A stretch of 64,000 bases of DNA from Pseudomonadota bacterium (GTDB taxonomy: Bacteria > Pseudomonadota > Gammaproteobacteria > Burkholderiales > Burkholderiaceae_C). The notes below the pieces were generated by a model. It was not told the origin of the DNA. It saw only the letters and a program-made list of their open reading frames with translations, and ran no database searches. Of the stretch, positions 10,239 through 18,749 are shown piece after piece. The DNA lies in assembly GCA_018241265.1 (NCBI GenBank), contig JAFEEF010000010.1:62001-126000 (forward strand). Direction: 5' to 3'. Position numbers and translations under genes: made by a program. Positions within the stretch are counted from its first letter, which is position 1. Every line of letters begins with the position of its first letter.

Positions 10239-10559
10239 ATGCCCGGCCCCTTGCTCCACCTCGGCGCCACCGTGATGTGCAGCCACGGCGGCCAGGCGTT
10301 GCCGTCGGCGCCGAACCCGCGCGTGCTGGTCTCGGGCCAGCCGGTCGCGACCATGACCGCGCCCTACATGGTGGCCGGCTGCGCGTTCGTGCCGCCGGCC
10401 GGCAACGGTCCGTGCGTGACCGCGCAATGGGTGGTGGCGGCGACGCGCGTCTTCGTCACCGGGCAGCCCGTGGTGCTGCTCGACAGCCAGGCGATCTGCA
10501 CGCCGACCGGCACGCCGCTGCTGCCGGTCGTGGCGCAGACGCGCGTCATAGGGACATGA
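10239..10559 (+). CDS. PAAR-like spike-tip protein
   Basis: 106 residues with GPLLHLGATVMCSHGGQA at the start and Cys13, His15 and further cysteines at about 46, 58 and 87 that could bind a metal. Short Gly/Pro-rich turns and hydrophobic strands fit the PAAR-like (DUF4280-type) cone that sharpens contractile spikes, and the position directly after the spike gene matches Afp10. The classic Pro-Ala-Ala-Arg motif is not obvious, so I call it PAAR-like. Its stop lies in the sequence ATGACATGA, which also contains the gp25 start. Confidence 0.75.
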   Translation: MPGPLLHLGATVMCSHGGQALPSAPNPRVLVSGQPVATMTAPYMVAGCAFVPPAGNGPCVTAQWVVAATRVFVTGQPVVLLDSQAICTPTGTPLLPVVAQTRVIGT

Positions 10560-10564
10560 CATGA
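10556..10564 (+). other. 2-codon coupling frame (ATG ACA TGA)
   Basis: ATG 10556 overlaps the PAAR-like stop, and the frame ends at TGA 10562-10564 inside the ATGA of the gp25 start at 10561. The result is an M-T-stop stepping stone between adjacent genes. Listed because the same geometry recurs at six other gaps. Confidence 0.4.
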
Positions 10565-10932
10565 GCAACGACGTCGACTTCCCGTATCGCGTCGATGGCC
10601 GCGGCCGCACCGCGCTCGCCGACAGCGACGACGATCACGTTCGCGACCTGATCGAGGAACTGCTGTTCACGGTGCCGGGCGAGCGCGCGAACCGTCCCGA
10701 CTTCGGCTGCGGGCTGATGCAACTGGTCTTCGAACCCAACAGCATCGAGCTCGCCGCGACGATCCAGGCGCTGGTGCAGGGCTCGCTGCAGCAGTGGCTG
10801 GGCACGCTGATCCGCGTCAACGCAGTCGATGCCGACGCGAGCGATGCGACGTTGACGGTGCAGGTCAGCTACACGCTGCTCGCCGACCAGCAGAGCAAGA
10901 CGGCGAGCTTCACGCAGAAGGTGGCGTCATGA
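10561..10932 (+). CDS. GPW/gp25-like baseplate wedge protein
   Basis: 123 residues. It has the gp25 signature: FPYRVDGRGRTA near the start, then LLFTVPGERANRPDFGCGL and the C-terminal VSYTLLADQQ strand. In phage tails gp25 is the sheath-initiating wedge subunit that links baseplate to sheath, and it is present in every complete eCIS. The length matches the family. Its stop (10930-10932) opens a five-codon frame that ends in the start of the next gene. Confidence 0.9.
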   Translation: MSNDVDFPYRVDGRGRTALADSDDDHVRDLIEELLFTVPGERANRPDFGCGLMQLVFEPNSIELAATIQALVQGSLQQWLGTLIRVNAVDADASDATLTVQVSYTLLADQQSKTASFTQKVAS

Positions 10933-10946
10933 CGAGGAGCCAATGA
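10929..10946 (+). other. 5-codon coupling frame (MTRSQ)
   Basis: ATG 10929 overlaps the gp25 stop. The frame reads ATG ACG AGG AGC CAA TGA and ends at 10946 inside the ATGATG start of the next gene (10943). It also carries the GAGGAG ribosome binding site for that gene, so the mini-frame and the Shine-Dalgarno sequence are superimposed. Confidence 0.45.
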
Positions 10947-13432
10947 TGGCCGGCCAATACGTCTGCCAGGCACCGGGTCGCGTCGATGCGCTGCGCGATG
11001 CCGCGCAGATGAGCCCGCCGCGGCTCATCAACGGCATCCAGTACCTCGAGGTGTCGGCCAACCAGCGGCGGCTCGACGTGCACTTCGTGCAGTCGCTCGA
11101 CCTCGTCCCGAGCACGCCGCTGACGGTCGCCAACGTCGAGGTCGTCGGCGGCGTGCGCGTGAAGGATCCGAAGGTCACCGGCATCTCGTGGGTCGACGAC
11201 GTGCTGTCGGTCGACGTCGCGACCGCGGGCGACTTCTCGACCTATACGCTGCGCCTCGTCGCGAGCGCCGGCGTCGCGGCGCCGCCGGCCGGCATCGATC
11301 CGGCACTGGCGCAGATCGCGTTCAGCTTCAAGGTCGACTGCCCGAGCGACTTCGACTGCGCGCCCGACACGGCCTGCCCGCCGGTCCCGCAGGTCGGCCC
11401 GGTGATCGACTACCTGGCGCGCGACTACCAGAGCTTCCGTCGCCTGATCCTCGACCGCCTGTCCGCGCTGATGCCGAACTGGCGCGAGCGCAACCCCGCC
11501 GACCTGTGGGTCACGCTCGCCGAAGCGATCGCGTTCCGCGGCGACGAGCTGTCGTACTACCAGGACGCGGTCGCGACCGAGGCCTACCTCGGCACCGCGC
11601 GGCAACGCGTCTCGGTGCGCCGCCATACGCGGCTGCTCGACTATGCCTTCCACGACGGCAGCAACGCGCGCGCCTGGATCGCGTTCGAGGTCGACGGCTC
11701 GGCCGACGGCATCGCGCTGCCGGGCTGCGATCCGACGACCGGCCTCGACGGCACGCAGCTGTGGACCAGCGTGCCGGGCCTGCCGCCGAGCATCGATGCC
11801 GCTACCGCGCAGACGGCGCTCGCGGCCGGCGCCCAGGCCTTCGAGCTGGTCGAGCCGATCACGACCTATGCGGCGCACAACCGCGTCTACCTGCATACCT
11901 GGAGCGACGACGAGTGCTGCCTGCCGCAGGGCGCGACGCAGGCCTTCCTGCGCGACGACGACGCGAACCGGCTGCGCCTGCGCGCCGGCGACGTGCTGAT
12001 CCTCGAGGCGCTGAAGAGCACGACGACCGGCCTCGCGGTCGATGCCGACCATACGCAGCGCGTCGCGGTGCGGCTGACGGCGGTCGATCCGGAAGCCCCG
12101 CTGTCGGCCGGCGTGCGCGGCGTGCCGGCGGTACGGCGCGATCCGGTGACCGACCAGCCGTTCGTCGAGGTCGCCTGGGATGCGGGCGATGCGCTGCCGT
12201 TCGCGTTGTGTCTGTCCAAGCGCATCGGCGGCGCGCTCGTCACCGACATGGCCGGTGCGTGCGCGAACGTCGCGCTCGCCGACCATGGCGCGACCGCGCC
12301 GCAGACCGATGCGCTGACCGCGCTGCCCGGCGGGCGGGTGCCGCGCTTCCCGCTCGACCGCACGGTCGTCGCGCCGTTGACGCAGCAGGCGCACGTGCGC
12401 GTGTCGGGCAGCGACCAGATCGTGCTGGTCGACGTCGCAGCGGCCGCGAGCGCCGCGTTCGTGCTCGACGTGGCCGATGTCCGGCCGGCGATCGACGTGC
12501 GCAGCGCCGGCGACCTGCGCCGCTGGACCGCGCAGCGCGACCTGCTCGCGAGCGATACGCAGGCGGCGGAGTTCGTCGTCGAGACCGAGAACGACGGCCA
12601 TGCGGTGCTGCGCTTCGGCGACGGCGTCAACGGCCGTGCACCGCTGGCCGGCGAAGGGCTGAACGCGCGGCTGCGCACCGGCAGCGGCACGGTCGGCAAC
12701 ATCGGCGCCGAAGCGATCGGTCATGCGGTCGCGCCCGGCATCACGCGGGTGCGCAACCCGCTCGCGGCGCAGGGCGGCATCGATCCGCAACCGGTGTCGC
12801 AGGCCAGGCTCTATGCGCCGCAGGCGTTCCGTCTTCAGGAGCGCGCGGTCACCGCCGACGACTACGCGACGATGATGGAGCGCCATCCCGAAGTGCAGCG
12901 CGCGGTCGCGACGCGACGCTGGACCGGCAGCTGGAACACGATCTTCATCACGGTCGACCGCAAGGGCAGCGACAGCATCGATGCCGACTTCGAGGCCGAG
13001 CTGCGCGACTTCATCGAGCGCTACCGGATGGCCGGCCACGACGTCGAGATCGACGCGCCGAGCTTCGTCGCGCTCGACCTCGAGCTGCATGTGTGCACCA
13101 AGGCCGGCTACTTCGCGGCCGACGTCGAGCAGCGCCTGCTCGCGGTCTTCAGCGCGCAGCGCCTGCCCGACGGCAGCGAGGGCTTCTTCCATCCGGACCG
13201 CTACACCTTCGGGCAGCCGGTCTACCTGAGTGCCGTGATCGCCGCCGCGATGGCGGTGCCGGGCGTGGCCTACGTGACGCCGCTGCGCTTCCAGCGCCTC
13301 GGGCGCAATCCGGCCGGCGAGATCGAGGCCGGCCGCATCGCGATGGCGCGGCTCGAGATCGCGCGGCTCGACAACGATCCGAATGCGCCCGAGAACGGGA
13401 AGATGAAGTTCGACGTGGACGAGGGGGCATGA
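10943..13432 (+). CDS. eCIS baseplate assembly protein (gpJ-related, Afp11-like)
   Basis: 829 residues. The N-terminal 130 residues are beta-rich. A Cys cluster (CPSDFDCAPDTACPP, about 133-147) precedes the family hallmark YLARDYQSFRRLILDRLSAL and DLWVTLAEAIAFRGDELSYYQD. The C-terminal part has the gpJ core (VTADDYATMMERHPEVQRA, then VEIDAPSFVALDLEL). These large wedge proteins form the ring around the hub in Afp/PVC particles. The start has a strong GAGGAG site, and the alternative ATG at 10946 would remove one residue. The stop opens the shortest coupling frame, ATG AGA TGA. Confidence 0.88.
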   Translation: MMAGQYVCQAPGRVDALRDAAQMSPPRLINGIQYLEVSANQRRLDVHFVQSLDLVPSTPLTVANVEVVGGVRVKDPKVTGISWVDDVLSVDVATAGDFSTYTLRLVASAGVAAPPAGIDPALAQIAFSFKVDCPSDFDCAPDTACPPVPQVGPVIDYLARDYQSFRRLILDRLSALMPNWRERNPADLWVTLAEAIAFRGDELSYYQDAVATEAYLGTARQRVSVRRHTRLLDYAFHDGSNARAWIAFEVDGSADGIALPGCDPTTGLDGTQLWTSVPGLPPSIDAATAQTALAAGAQAFELVEPITTYAAHNRVYLHTWSDDECCLPQGATQAFLRDDDANRLRLRAGDVLILEALKSTTTGLAVDADHTQRVAVRLTAVDPEAPLSAGVRGVPAVRRDPVTDQPFVEVAWDAGDALPFALCLSKRIGGALVTDMAGACANVALADHGATAPQTDALTALPGGRVPRFPLDRTVVAPLTQQAHVRVSGSDQIVLVDVAAAASAAFVLDVADVRPAIDVRSAGDLRRWTAQRDLLASDTQAAEFVVETENDGHAVLRFGDGVNGRAPLAGEGLNARLRTGSGTVGNIGAEAIGHAVAPGITRVRNPLAAQGGIDPQPVSQARLYAPQAFRLQERAVTADDYATMMERHPEVQRAVATRRWTGSWNTIFITVDRKGSDSIDADFEAELRDFIERYRMAGHDVEIDAPSFVALDLELHVCTKAGYFAADVEQRLLAVFSAQRLPDGSEGFFHPDRYTFGQPVYLSAVIAAAMAVPGVAYVTPLRFQRLGRNPAGEIEAGRIAMARLEIARLDNDPNAPENGKMKFDVDEGA

Positions 13433-13437
13433 GATGA
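13429..13437 (+). other. 2-codon coupling frame (ATG AGA TGA)
   Basis: ATG 13429 overlaps the upstream stop (13430-13432), and TGA 13435-13437 overlaps the next start ATG 13434. The nine bases ATGAGATGA contain two start codons and two stop codons in an overlapping chain between the two large baseplate genes. Confidence 0.4.
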
Positions 13438-16391
13438 ACAGCGACACCTCCCTCGACGATTGCAACTGCTGTACCGGCCTCGCCGACCCGCCGCCGGTCA
13501 GCAACGATCCCGGCCTGCCGGCGCTGCGCTATCGCGTCGACACGCAGCCGGGCTTCTATGCGCGCATGCTGCAGAGCCTGCCGATCGCACCGGCCGAGCC
13601 CGACGAACCGGATGCACCGCGGCCGCTCGCGAAGCTCCTGACGCGCAGCCCGGACGACCCGACGGTCGCGCTCGTCGATGCCGCCGCCTGCGTGGCCGAC
13701 GTGCTGAGCTTCTACCAGGAGCGCATCGCCAACGAAGGGTTCCTGCGCACCGCGACCGAACGGCGCTCGGTGCTCGAACTCGCCCGCGCCATCGGCTACG
13801 AGCTCAAACCCGGCGTCGCGGCGAGCGTCTACCTGAGCTTCACGGTCGAGGACGCGCCCGGCGCGCCCGGCGTCGTGACGCTCGCGGCCGGCACTGCGAT
13901 CCAGAGCATCCCGCCGCAAGGCAAGCTGCCGCAGGTCTTCGAGACCGGCGACGACCTCGTCGCGCATGCCGAGTGGAACGCGCTCGTGCCGCGCCAGCTC
14001 AGGCCGGCCGACATGGCGATCATCGACGTGCCCGGCACCGGCCAGCAGACCACGCGCAAGGCGCTGGTGCTGCTCGGCCCGGCCGGCAGCTTCCCGGCGG
14101 AGACGCCCGACCTGCACACCGGGCTCGTCAGCGCGAGCCTCTACCGGCTCGATCCCGGTCTCGCGGTCGATGCGACCGTCGATGCGATCGAGGTCGGCCG
14201 CGTCTACTTCACCGATGCGACGACCGGCATCGCGGTCGGCGACCTGCTGCTCTTCGTCGCCAAGCGCAGCAGCGATCTCGTCAAGCTCGTGATGCGCGCG
14301 GTCGCGGTCACGCCCGAGACGTCGCTGAAGCGCCTGCGCGTCGACTTCGAGGCCTTGCCCGATCCGGTGACGCCGCTGCCGCCGCCGATCGTCGCGTTCA
14401 CGGTGCCGTATGCGCTGAAACCGGTGCTGTCGTTCGCCAAGCCGCTGATCTCGGCGGTGAGCTTCACCGGCACGAGCATCACGACGACGGTCGTGAACCA
14501 GGCGTGGCGCGAGAGCGACCTGCAGGCGATGATCGGCATCCAGGGCTGGAGCAGCGTCGCGCTGGTGCAGACCATCGCGACGCAGCCGAGCGGTCCGCCG
14601 GTCGCGCCCGAGGCGGGCGCGTTCGCGTTCGGCGCCAAGGTCGGCTTCTTCGGCAACAACGGGCCGAAGTGGGCGATCCTGCCGAACAGCACCAACACCA
14701 ACGGCACGGCCTACGAGAGCGGCTGGGACGCCAACGACGCGATCTCCGGCGGCGGCACCCTGTCGGCGCCGCGCACGGTCTGGACCGATTCGCAAGGCAA
14801 TGCGATCTCGCCGAGCGCCTACCTGGAACGCGCGGTGCCCGGCATCGCGCGCGGCAGCTGGACGGTGTTCGACGCGCCCGAGGCCACCGCGCAGGTCTAC
14901 GGCGTGTTCGATGCGCGCGAGGCGTCGCGTGCCGACTACGGCCTGTCGGGCCGCGCGACCGCGCTGACCCTGGCGGGCGACGACGGCAACGTGCTGACGC
15001 CGAAGCCGACGACGAACTTCCCGTTCCGCAGCACGACCGCCTATGTCGCGAGCCGCCAGCTCGCGCTGGCCGACCTGCCGATCGACCAGCCGGTCGCGGC
15101 CGGCGACACGTCGATCGAGCTCGACGGCATGGTGCTCGGGCTGACGATCGGCCAGCCGATCGCGCTGGTCGGCGAGCGCGACGACCTGCCCGGCGTCAGC
15201 GCGGCCGAGGTCGCGCTGCTGCAGGACATCGTCCACGCCGACGGCCGCAGCACGCTGGTGCTGCAACAGGGGCTGACGTATTCGTACGTGCGCGCGGGAC
15301 TCGTGATCAGCGCCAACGTCGTGCATGCCACGCATGGCGAGACCGTCAACGAGATGCTCGGCAGCGGCGACGCGTCGCAGGCCAACCAGAGCTTCGTGCT
15401 GAAGAAGCCGCCGACGACCTTCCTGTCCGCCCCGACGGCCAGCGGCGTGCAGAGCACGCTCGAAGTGCGCGTCGGCGGCGTGCGCTGGGACGAACGTCCA
15501 TCGCTCTACGACGCCGCGCCGAACGACCTCGTCTACACCACGCGCATCGCCGACGACGCGACGATGACGGTGACCTTCGGCGACGGTACGCAGGGCGCGC
15601 GCCTGCCGACCGGCAGCGTCAACGTCGCGGCGACGTACCGCAGCGGCATCGGCCCCGACGGCGAGGTCGATGCGGGCACGTTGACGATGCTGCGCGCCCA
15701 GCCGCTCGGCCTGCGCAGCGTGACCAATCCGATCGCGGCGAGCGGCGCCGAGGGCCCGGAGCAACTCGCCGATGCGCGCCGCAACGCACCGCTGACCTTG
15801 CTGACCTTCGAGCGCGTCGTGTCGCTGCTGGACTACGAGAACTATGCGCGCGCCTATCCCGGCATCGGCAAGGCGCGCGGCGACGTGCTGTGGGTCGACG
15901 GCGCCTCGATGGTCTACCTGACGGTGGCCGGCGCCACCGGCGGCGCGCCGGGCAGCGACGCGCTCGCGAACCTGCAGCAGTCGATCGCCGGCGCCAGCGA
16001 CCCGGCGCAGCGCTTCGTCGCCGCCGCCTACGTGCAGCGCTACTTCACGCTGAGCGCGCAGCTCGCGGTCGATCCGCGCTACCGCTTTGCCGACGTGCAG
16101 GCGGCGGTGCAGGCCGCGGTGCTGTCGGCCTTCGGCTTCGACGCACGCGACCTCGGCCAGTCGGTGACGGCGGCCGAGATCATGGCGCTGGTCCACACGG
16201 TGCCGGGGGTGGTGGCCATCGACATCGTCGAGCTGCTGCCTTATGCGGACGACGCGCAGGCGGTGGGCGCATCGCTGGACGCGGTGCCGGCGTTCGGCGC
16301 GCGCTACGACACGGCGACGAAGACGCAGACGCCGGCGGAGCTGCTGCTGGTCAATCCGGCGGGGGTGACGTTGACGGAGATGACTCCATGA
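13434..16391 (+). CDS. second eCIS baseplate assembly protein (Afp12-like)
   Basis: 985 residues. It opens with a CNCCTG cysteine motif and the conserved LPALRYRVDTQPGFYARML, then LLTRSPDDPTVALVDAAACVADVLSFYQERIANEGFL-type sequence (shown in pieces: SPDDPTVALVDA, VLSFYQERIANEG), which is typical of the large eCIS baseplate family. The middle (about 250-600) has several beta-sandwich-like inserts, and the C-terminal 300 residues carry the gpJ fold (FERVVSLLDYENYARAYPGI). It probably forms the outer wedge ring with the preceding protein. The stop opens a 21-codon coupling frame. Confidence 0.88.
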   Translation: MNSDTSLDDCNCCTGLADPPPVSNDPGLPALRYRVDTQPGFYARMLQSLPIAPAEPDEPDAPRPLAKLLTRSPDDPTVALVDAAACVADVLSFYQERIANEGFLRTATERRSVLELARAIGYELKPGVAASVYLSFTVEDAPGAPGVVTLAAGTAIQSIPPQGKLPQVFETGDDLVAHAEWNALVPRQLRPADMAIIDVPGTGQQTTRKALVLLGPAGSFPAETPDLHTGLVSASLYRLDPGLAVDATVDAIEVGRVYFTDATTGIAVGDLLLFVAKRSSDLVKLVMRAVAVTPETSLKRLRVDFEALPDPVTPLPPPIVAFTVPYALKPVLSFAKPLISAVSFTGTSITTTVVNQAWRESDLQAMIGIQGWSSVALVQTIATQPSGPPVAPEAGAFAFGAKVGFFGNNGPKWAILPNSTNTNGTAYESGWDANDAISGGGTLSAPRTVWTDSQGNAISPSAYLERAVPGIARGSWTVFDAPEATAQVYGVFDAREASRADYGLSGRATALTLAGDDGNVLTPKPTTNFPFRSTTAYVASRQLALADLPIDQPVAAGDTSIELDGMVLGLTIGQPIALVGERDDLPGVSAAEVALLQDIVHADGRSTLVLQQGLTYSYVRAGLVISANVVHATHGETVNEMLGSGDASQANQSFVLKKPPTTFLSAPTASGVQSTLEVRVGGVRWDERPSLYDAAPNDLVYTTRIADDATMTVTFGDGTQGARLPTGSVNVAATYRSGIGPDGEVDAGTLTMLRAQPLGLRSVTNPIAASGAEGPEQLADARRNAPLTLLTFERVVSLLDYENYARAYPGIGKARGDVLWVDGASMVYLTVAGATGGAPGSDALANLQQSIAGASDPAQRFVAAAYVQRYFTLSAQLAVDPRYRFADVQAAVQAAVLSAFGFDARDLGQSVTAAEIMALVHTVPGVVAIDIVELLPYADDAQAVGASLDAVPAFGARYDTATKTQTPAELLLVNPAGVTLTEMTP

Positions 16392-16453
16392 GCGCGCCGG
16401 GCCGTTCCCAAGCGCGAATACCGGAGCGCGAAGCGCGGAGGGTAGACCCATGA
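16388..16453 (+). other. 21-codon coupling frame carrying a dispersed repeat
   Basis: ATG 16388 overlaps the upstream stop (ATGA), and TGA 16451-16453 overlaps the tail-gene start at 16450 (ATGA). The peptide opens MSAPGRSQ, nearly the same as the frame at 4422 (MSTPGRPQ). The 3' half contains GAGCGCGAAGCGCGGAGGG, which is both a short inverted repeat and a strong ribosome binding site. I recall very similar inter-cistronic sequences in Burkholderiales genomes, but that needs a search. Confidence 0.5.
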
Positions 16454-18738
16454 GCCTCTACATGCCCGAGCGGCTCTACAAGCTGCTGCCGGCCTACCAC
16501 CGCAACCGCGACCTCGACCAGGGCGAGCCGCTGCGCGCGCTGCTCGCGGTGATCGAGGGCGAGCTCGAGCGCATCGAGACCGATACCTCGGTGCTCTACG
16601 ACAACTGGTTCATCGAGACCTGCGACGAATGGGTCGTGCCGTACATCGGCGACCTGCTCGGCGTGCGGCCGATCCGGCCGGTCGAGTCGGCCGGCGTCAG
16701 TGCGCGGGCTTACGTCGCCAACACGATCGCCTACCGGCGCCGCAAGGGCACCGCGGTCGTGCTGGAGCAGCTGGCGCGCGACGTGACCGGCTGGCCGGCG
16801 CGTGCGGTCGAGTTCTTCCTGCGGCTCGCGACCGCGCAGCACATGAACCACGTGCGCCTCGCGCCGACCGCGACGCCGAGCGTGCGCGATGCGGCGACCG
16901 CCGAGCTGGCCGACGGTCCGTTCGATCCGTATGCGCACACGCTCGAGGTGCGCAATGCGGCGACGCGCGGCGGCCGCTTCAACATCCCCAACGTCGGCCT
17001 CTACCTGTGGCGGCTGAAGAGCTATGCAGTCGGTGCCGGCGCGCCCGGCGACGAATCGCCCGACTTCGCGAGCGCGCGCGACCTGGGCACGCATTGGGCG
17101 ATCCATCCGGTCGGCTGCGATGCGCCGCTCTTCAACGTGCCGCGCACCGAGACGACGATCACGCACCTGGCCGAAGAGCAGAACGTGCCCGGACCGCTGC
17201 GGCGCCTGGCGCTGAATGCCGAGCTCGAACGCTTGCGCATGAACGTCCAGACGCCGGCGCCGGTCTTCATGACCGACGCCGATCCGGTGCTGCGCATCTT
17301 CGTGCGCCTCGCCGGCGAGACGACGCCGGTCGAGGTGCGGCGCGAGGACATCTACCTGTGCGAGATCCCCGACGACGTCGAGCTCGCATCGCCGGTGCCG
17401 CGTGCGCTCGCGCTCGATCCGGCGCGCGGCCGCATCGCATTTCCGTCCGCACTGCCGGTCGACGAGGTCTGGACGCAGAGCAGCTACGGCTACTCCGGCG
17501 ATCTCGGCGGCGGCCCGTACGACCGCAGTGCCGCGGTGCGGGCAGTGAACCAGGGTGTCGCGATCGACGTGTCCGAAGCCGGCGACGTCGGCGGCTTCTT
17601 CGATCCGGGCGTCTGGCAGGTCGGCGTGTCGCGCCTGACGCCGGACGACGGCAGCGGCACCTTGTACGGCTCGCTGCGCGACGCGGTGGCGGCCTGGAAC
17701 CTCGTGCCGCCGGGACGCACCGGCGTGATCGTCGTGATGGATTCGCTGTCCGACATCGATGCGGGCAGCGAGCCGCTCGAGATCGAGATCGGCGAGCAAT
17801 CCGAACTGCTGATCGTCGCCGGGGAATGGCCGCTCGAGCCGATCCCCGGCGCGCCGCCCGGCAGCGTGCAGCGCGTGCCGGGGCACTTCGATGCGCAGCA
17901 GATCCGTGCGCACTTCGTCGGCAACCTCGCGGTGCGCGGGACCGCGGCGGCCGACAGCGTCGATGCCGGCGCCTGCTACCTCAACGGCCTCCTGATCGAA
18001 GGGCAGCTCGCGGTCGTGCCGGGCAACCTGGGCACGCTGGGCATCGCGCACGCCAGCCTGATCCCCGAACGCGGCGGCCTCGTCGTCGCCGCGGGCGGCA
18101 ACGAGCGCTTGAAGCTCGTCGTCGACCATGCGATCTGCGCCGCGATCGGCGTGCCCGATCCGATCGGCGGCATCGCGATCAGCGACAGCATCGTCGGCGA
18201 CGACGGCGGCTCGCCCGACCTCAGCGTCGACGCGCCGCAGACGCCGTCGAGTCTGGCGCGCAGCACCTTCTACGGCGGCGTCACGGCGCTCAGCGTCGAC
18301 GCGACCGATTGCATCTTCGCCGGCCTGCTCGAAGCCGAGCGTCGCCAGACCGGCTGCGTGCGCTATTCGTACGTGCCGCCGGGCTCGGCCGCGCCGCGCC
18401 GCTACCGCTGCCAGCCCGACCTCGAGACCGCGACGCGCATCGATGCGCTGCGCCAGGCCGCATTGCCCGGCTTGCCGGCACCGGCCGACGAGGACGCGAT
18501 CCGCATCGAGGTCGCGGCGCTGATCCGGCCGCTGTTCGTGTCGCGCACCTATGGCGACCCCGGCTACGGCCAGCTCGAACTGCGCTGCGCGGAGCAGATC
18601 CGCAGCGGCGCCGAGAGCGGCGCCGAGATGGGCGCGTTCGAGTTTCTCGAGCAGCCGCAGCGCGAGGCCAACCTGCGCGACGCGCTCGCCGAGTACCTGC
18701 GCTTCGGGCTCGAGGCCGGGCTCTTCTATGTGAACTGA
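16450..18738 (+). CDS. eCIS phage-tail protein I-like baseplate protein
   Basis: 762 residues. The N-terminus YMPERLYKLLPAYHRNRD and DEWVVPYIGDLLGVRPI are hallmarks of the gpI-like tail domain in eCIS clusters. A segment around 90-140 (YRRRKGTAVVLEQLARDVTG) is the conserved core. From about 400 onward the sequence turns into repetitive beta-strand units (LNGLLIEGQLAVVPG, IAISDSIVGDDGG, STFYGGVTALSVDAT), which look like a right-handed beta-helix and may contact the fibre encoded next. Ribosome binding site GGAGGG precedes the ATG. Confidence 0.85.
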   Translation: MSLYMPERLYKLLPAYHRNRDLDQGEPLRALLAVIEGELERIETDTSVLYDNWFIETCDEWVVPYIGDLLGVRPIRPVESAGVSARAYVANTIAYRRRKGTAVVLEQLARDVTGWPARAVEFFLRLATAQHMNHVRLAPTATPSVRDAATAELADGPFDPYAHTLEVRNAATRGGRFNIPNVGLYLWRLKSYAVGAGAPGDESPDFASARDLGTHWAIHPVGCDAPLFNVPRTETTITHLAEEQNVPGPLRRLALNAELERLRMNVQTPAPVFMTDADPVLRIFVRLAGETTPVEVRREDIYLCEIPDDVELASPVPRALALDPARGRIAFPSALPVDEVWTQSSYGYSGDLGGGPYDRSAAVRAVNQGVAIDVSEAGDVGGFFDPGVWQVGVSRLTPDDGSGTLYGSLRDAVAAWNLVPPGRTGVIVVMDSLSDIDAGSEPLEIEIGEQSELLIVAGEWPLEPIPGAPPGSVQRVPGHFDAQQIRAHFVGNLAVRGTAAADSVDAGACYLNGLLIEGQLAVVPGNLGTLGIAHASLIPERGGLVVAAGGNERLKLVVDHAICAAIGVPDPIGGIAISDSIVGDDGGSPDLSVDAPQTPSSLARSTFYGGVTALSVDATDCIFAGLLEAERRQTGCVRYSYVPPGSAAPRRYRCQPDLETATRIDALRQAALPGLPAPADEDAIRIEVAALIRPLFVSRTYGDPGYGQLELRCAEQIRSGAESGAEMGAFEFLEQPQREANLRDALAEYLRFGLEAGLFYVN

Positions 18739-18749
18739 CGGGAGCAGCC

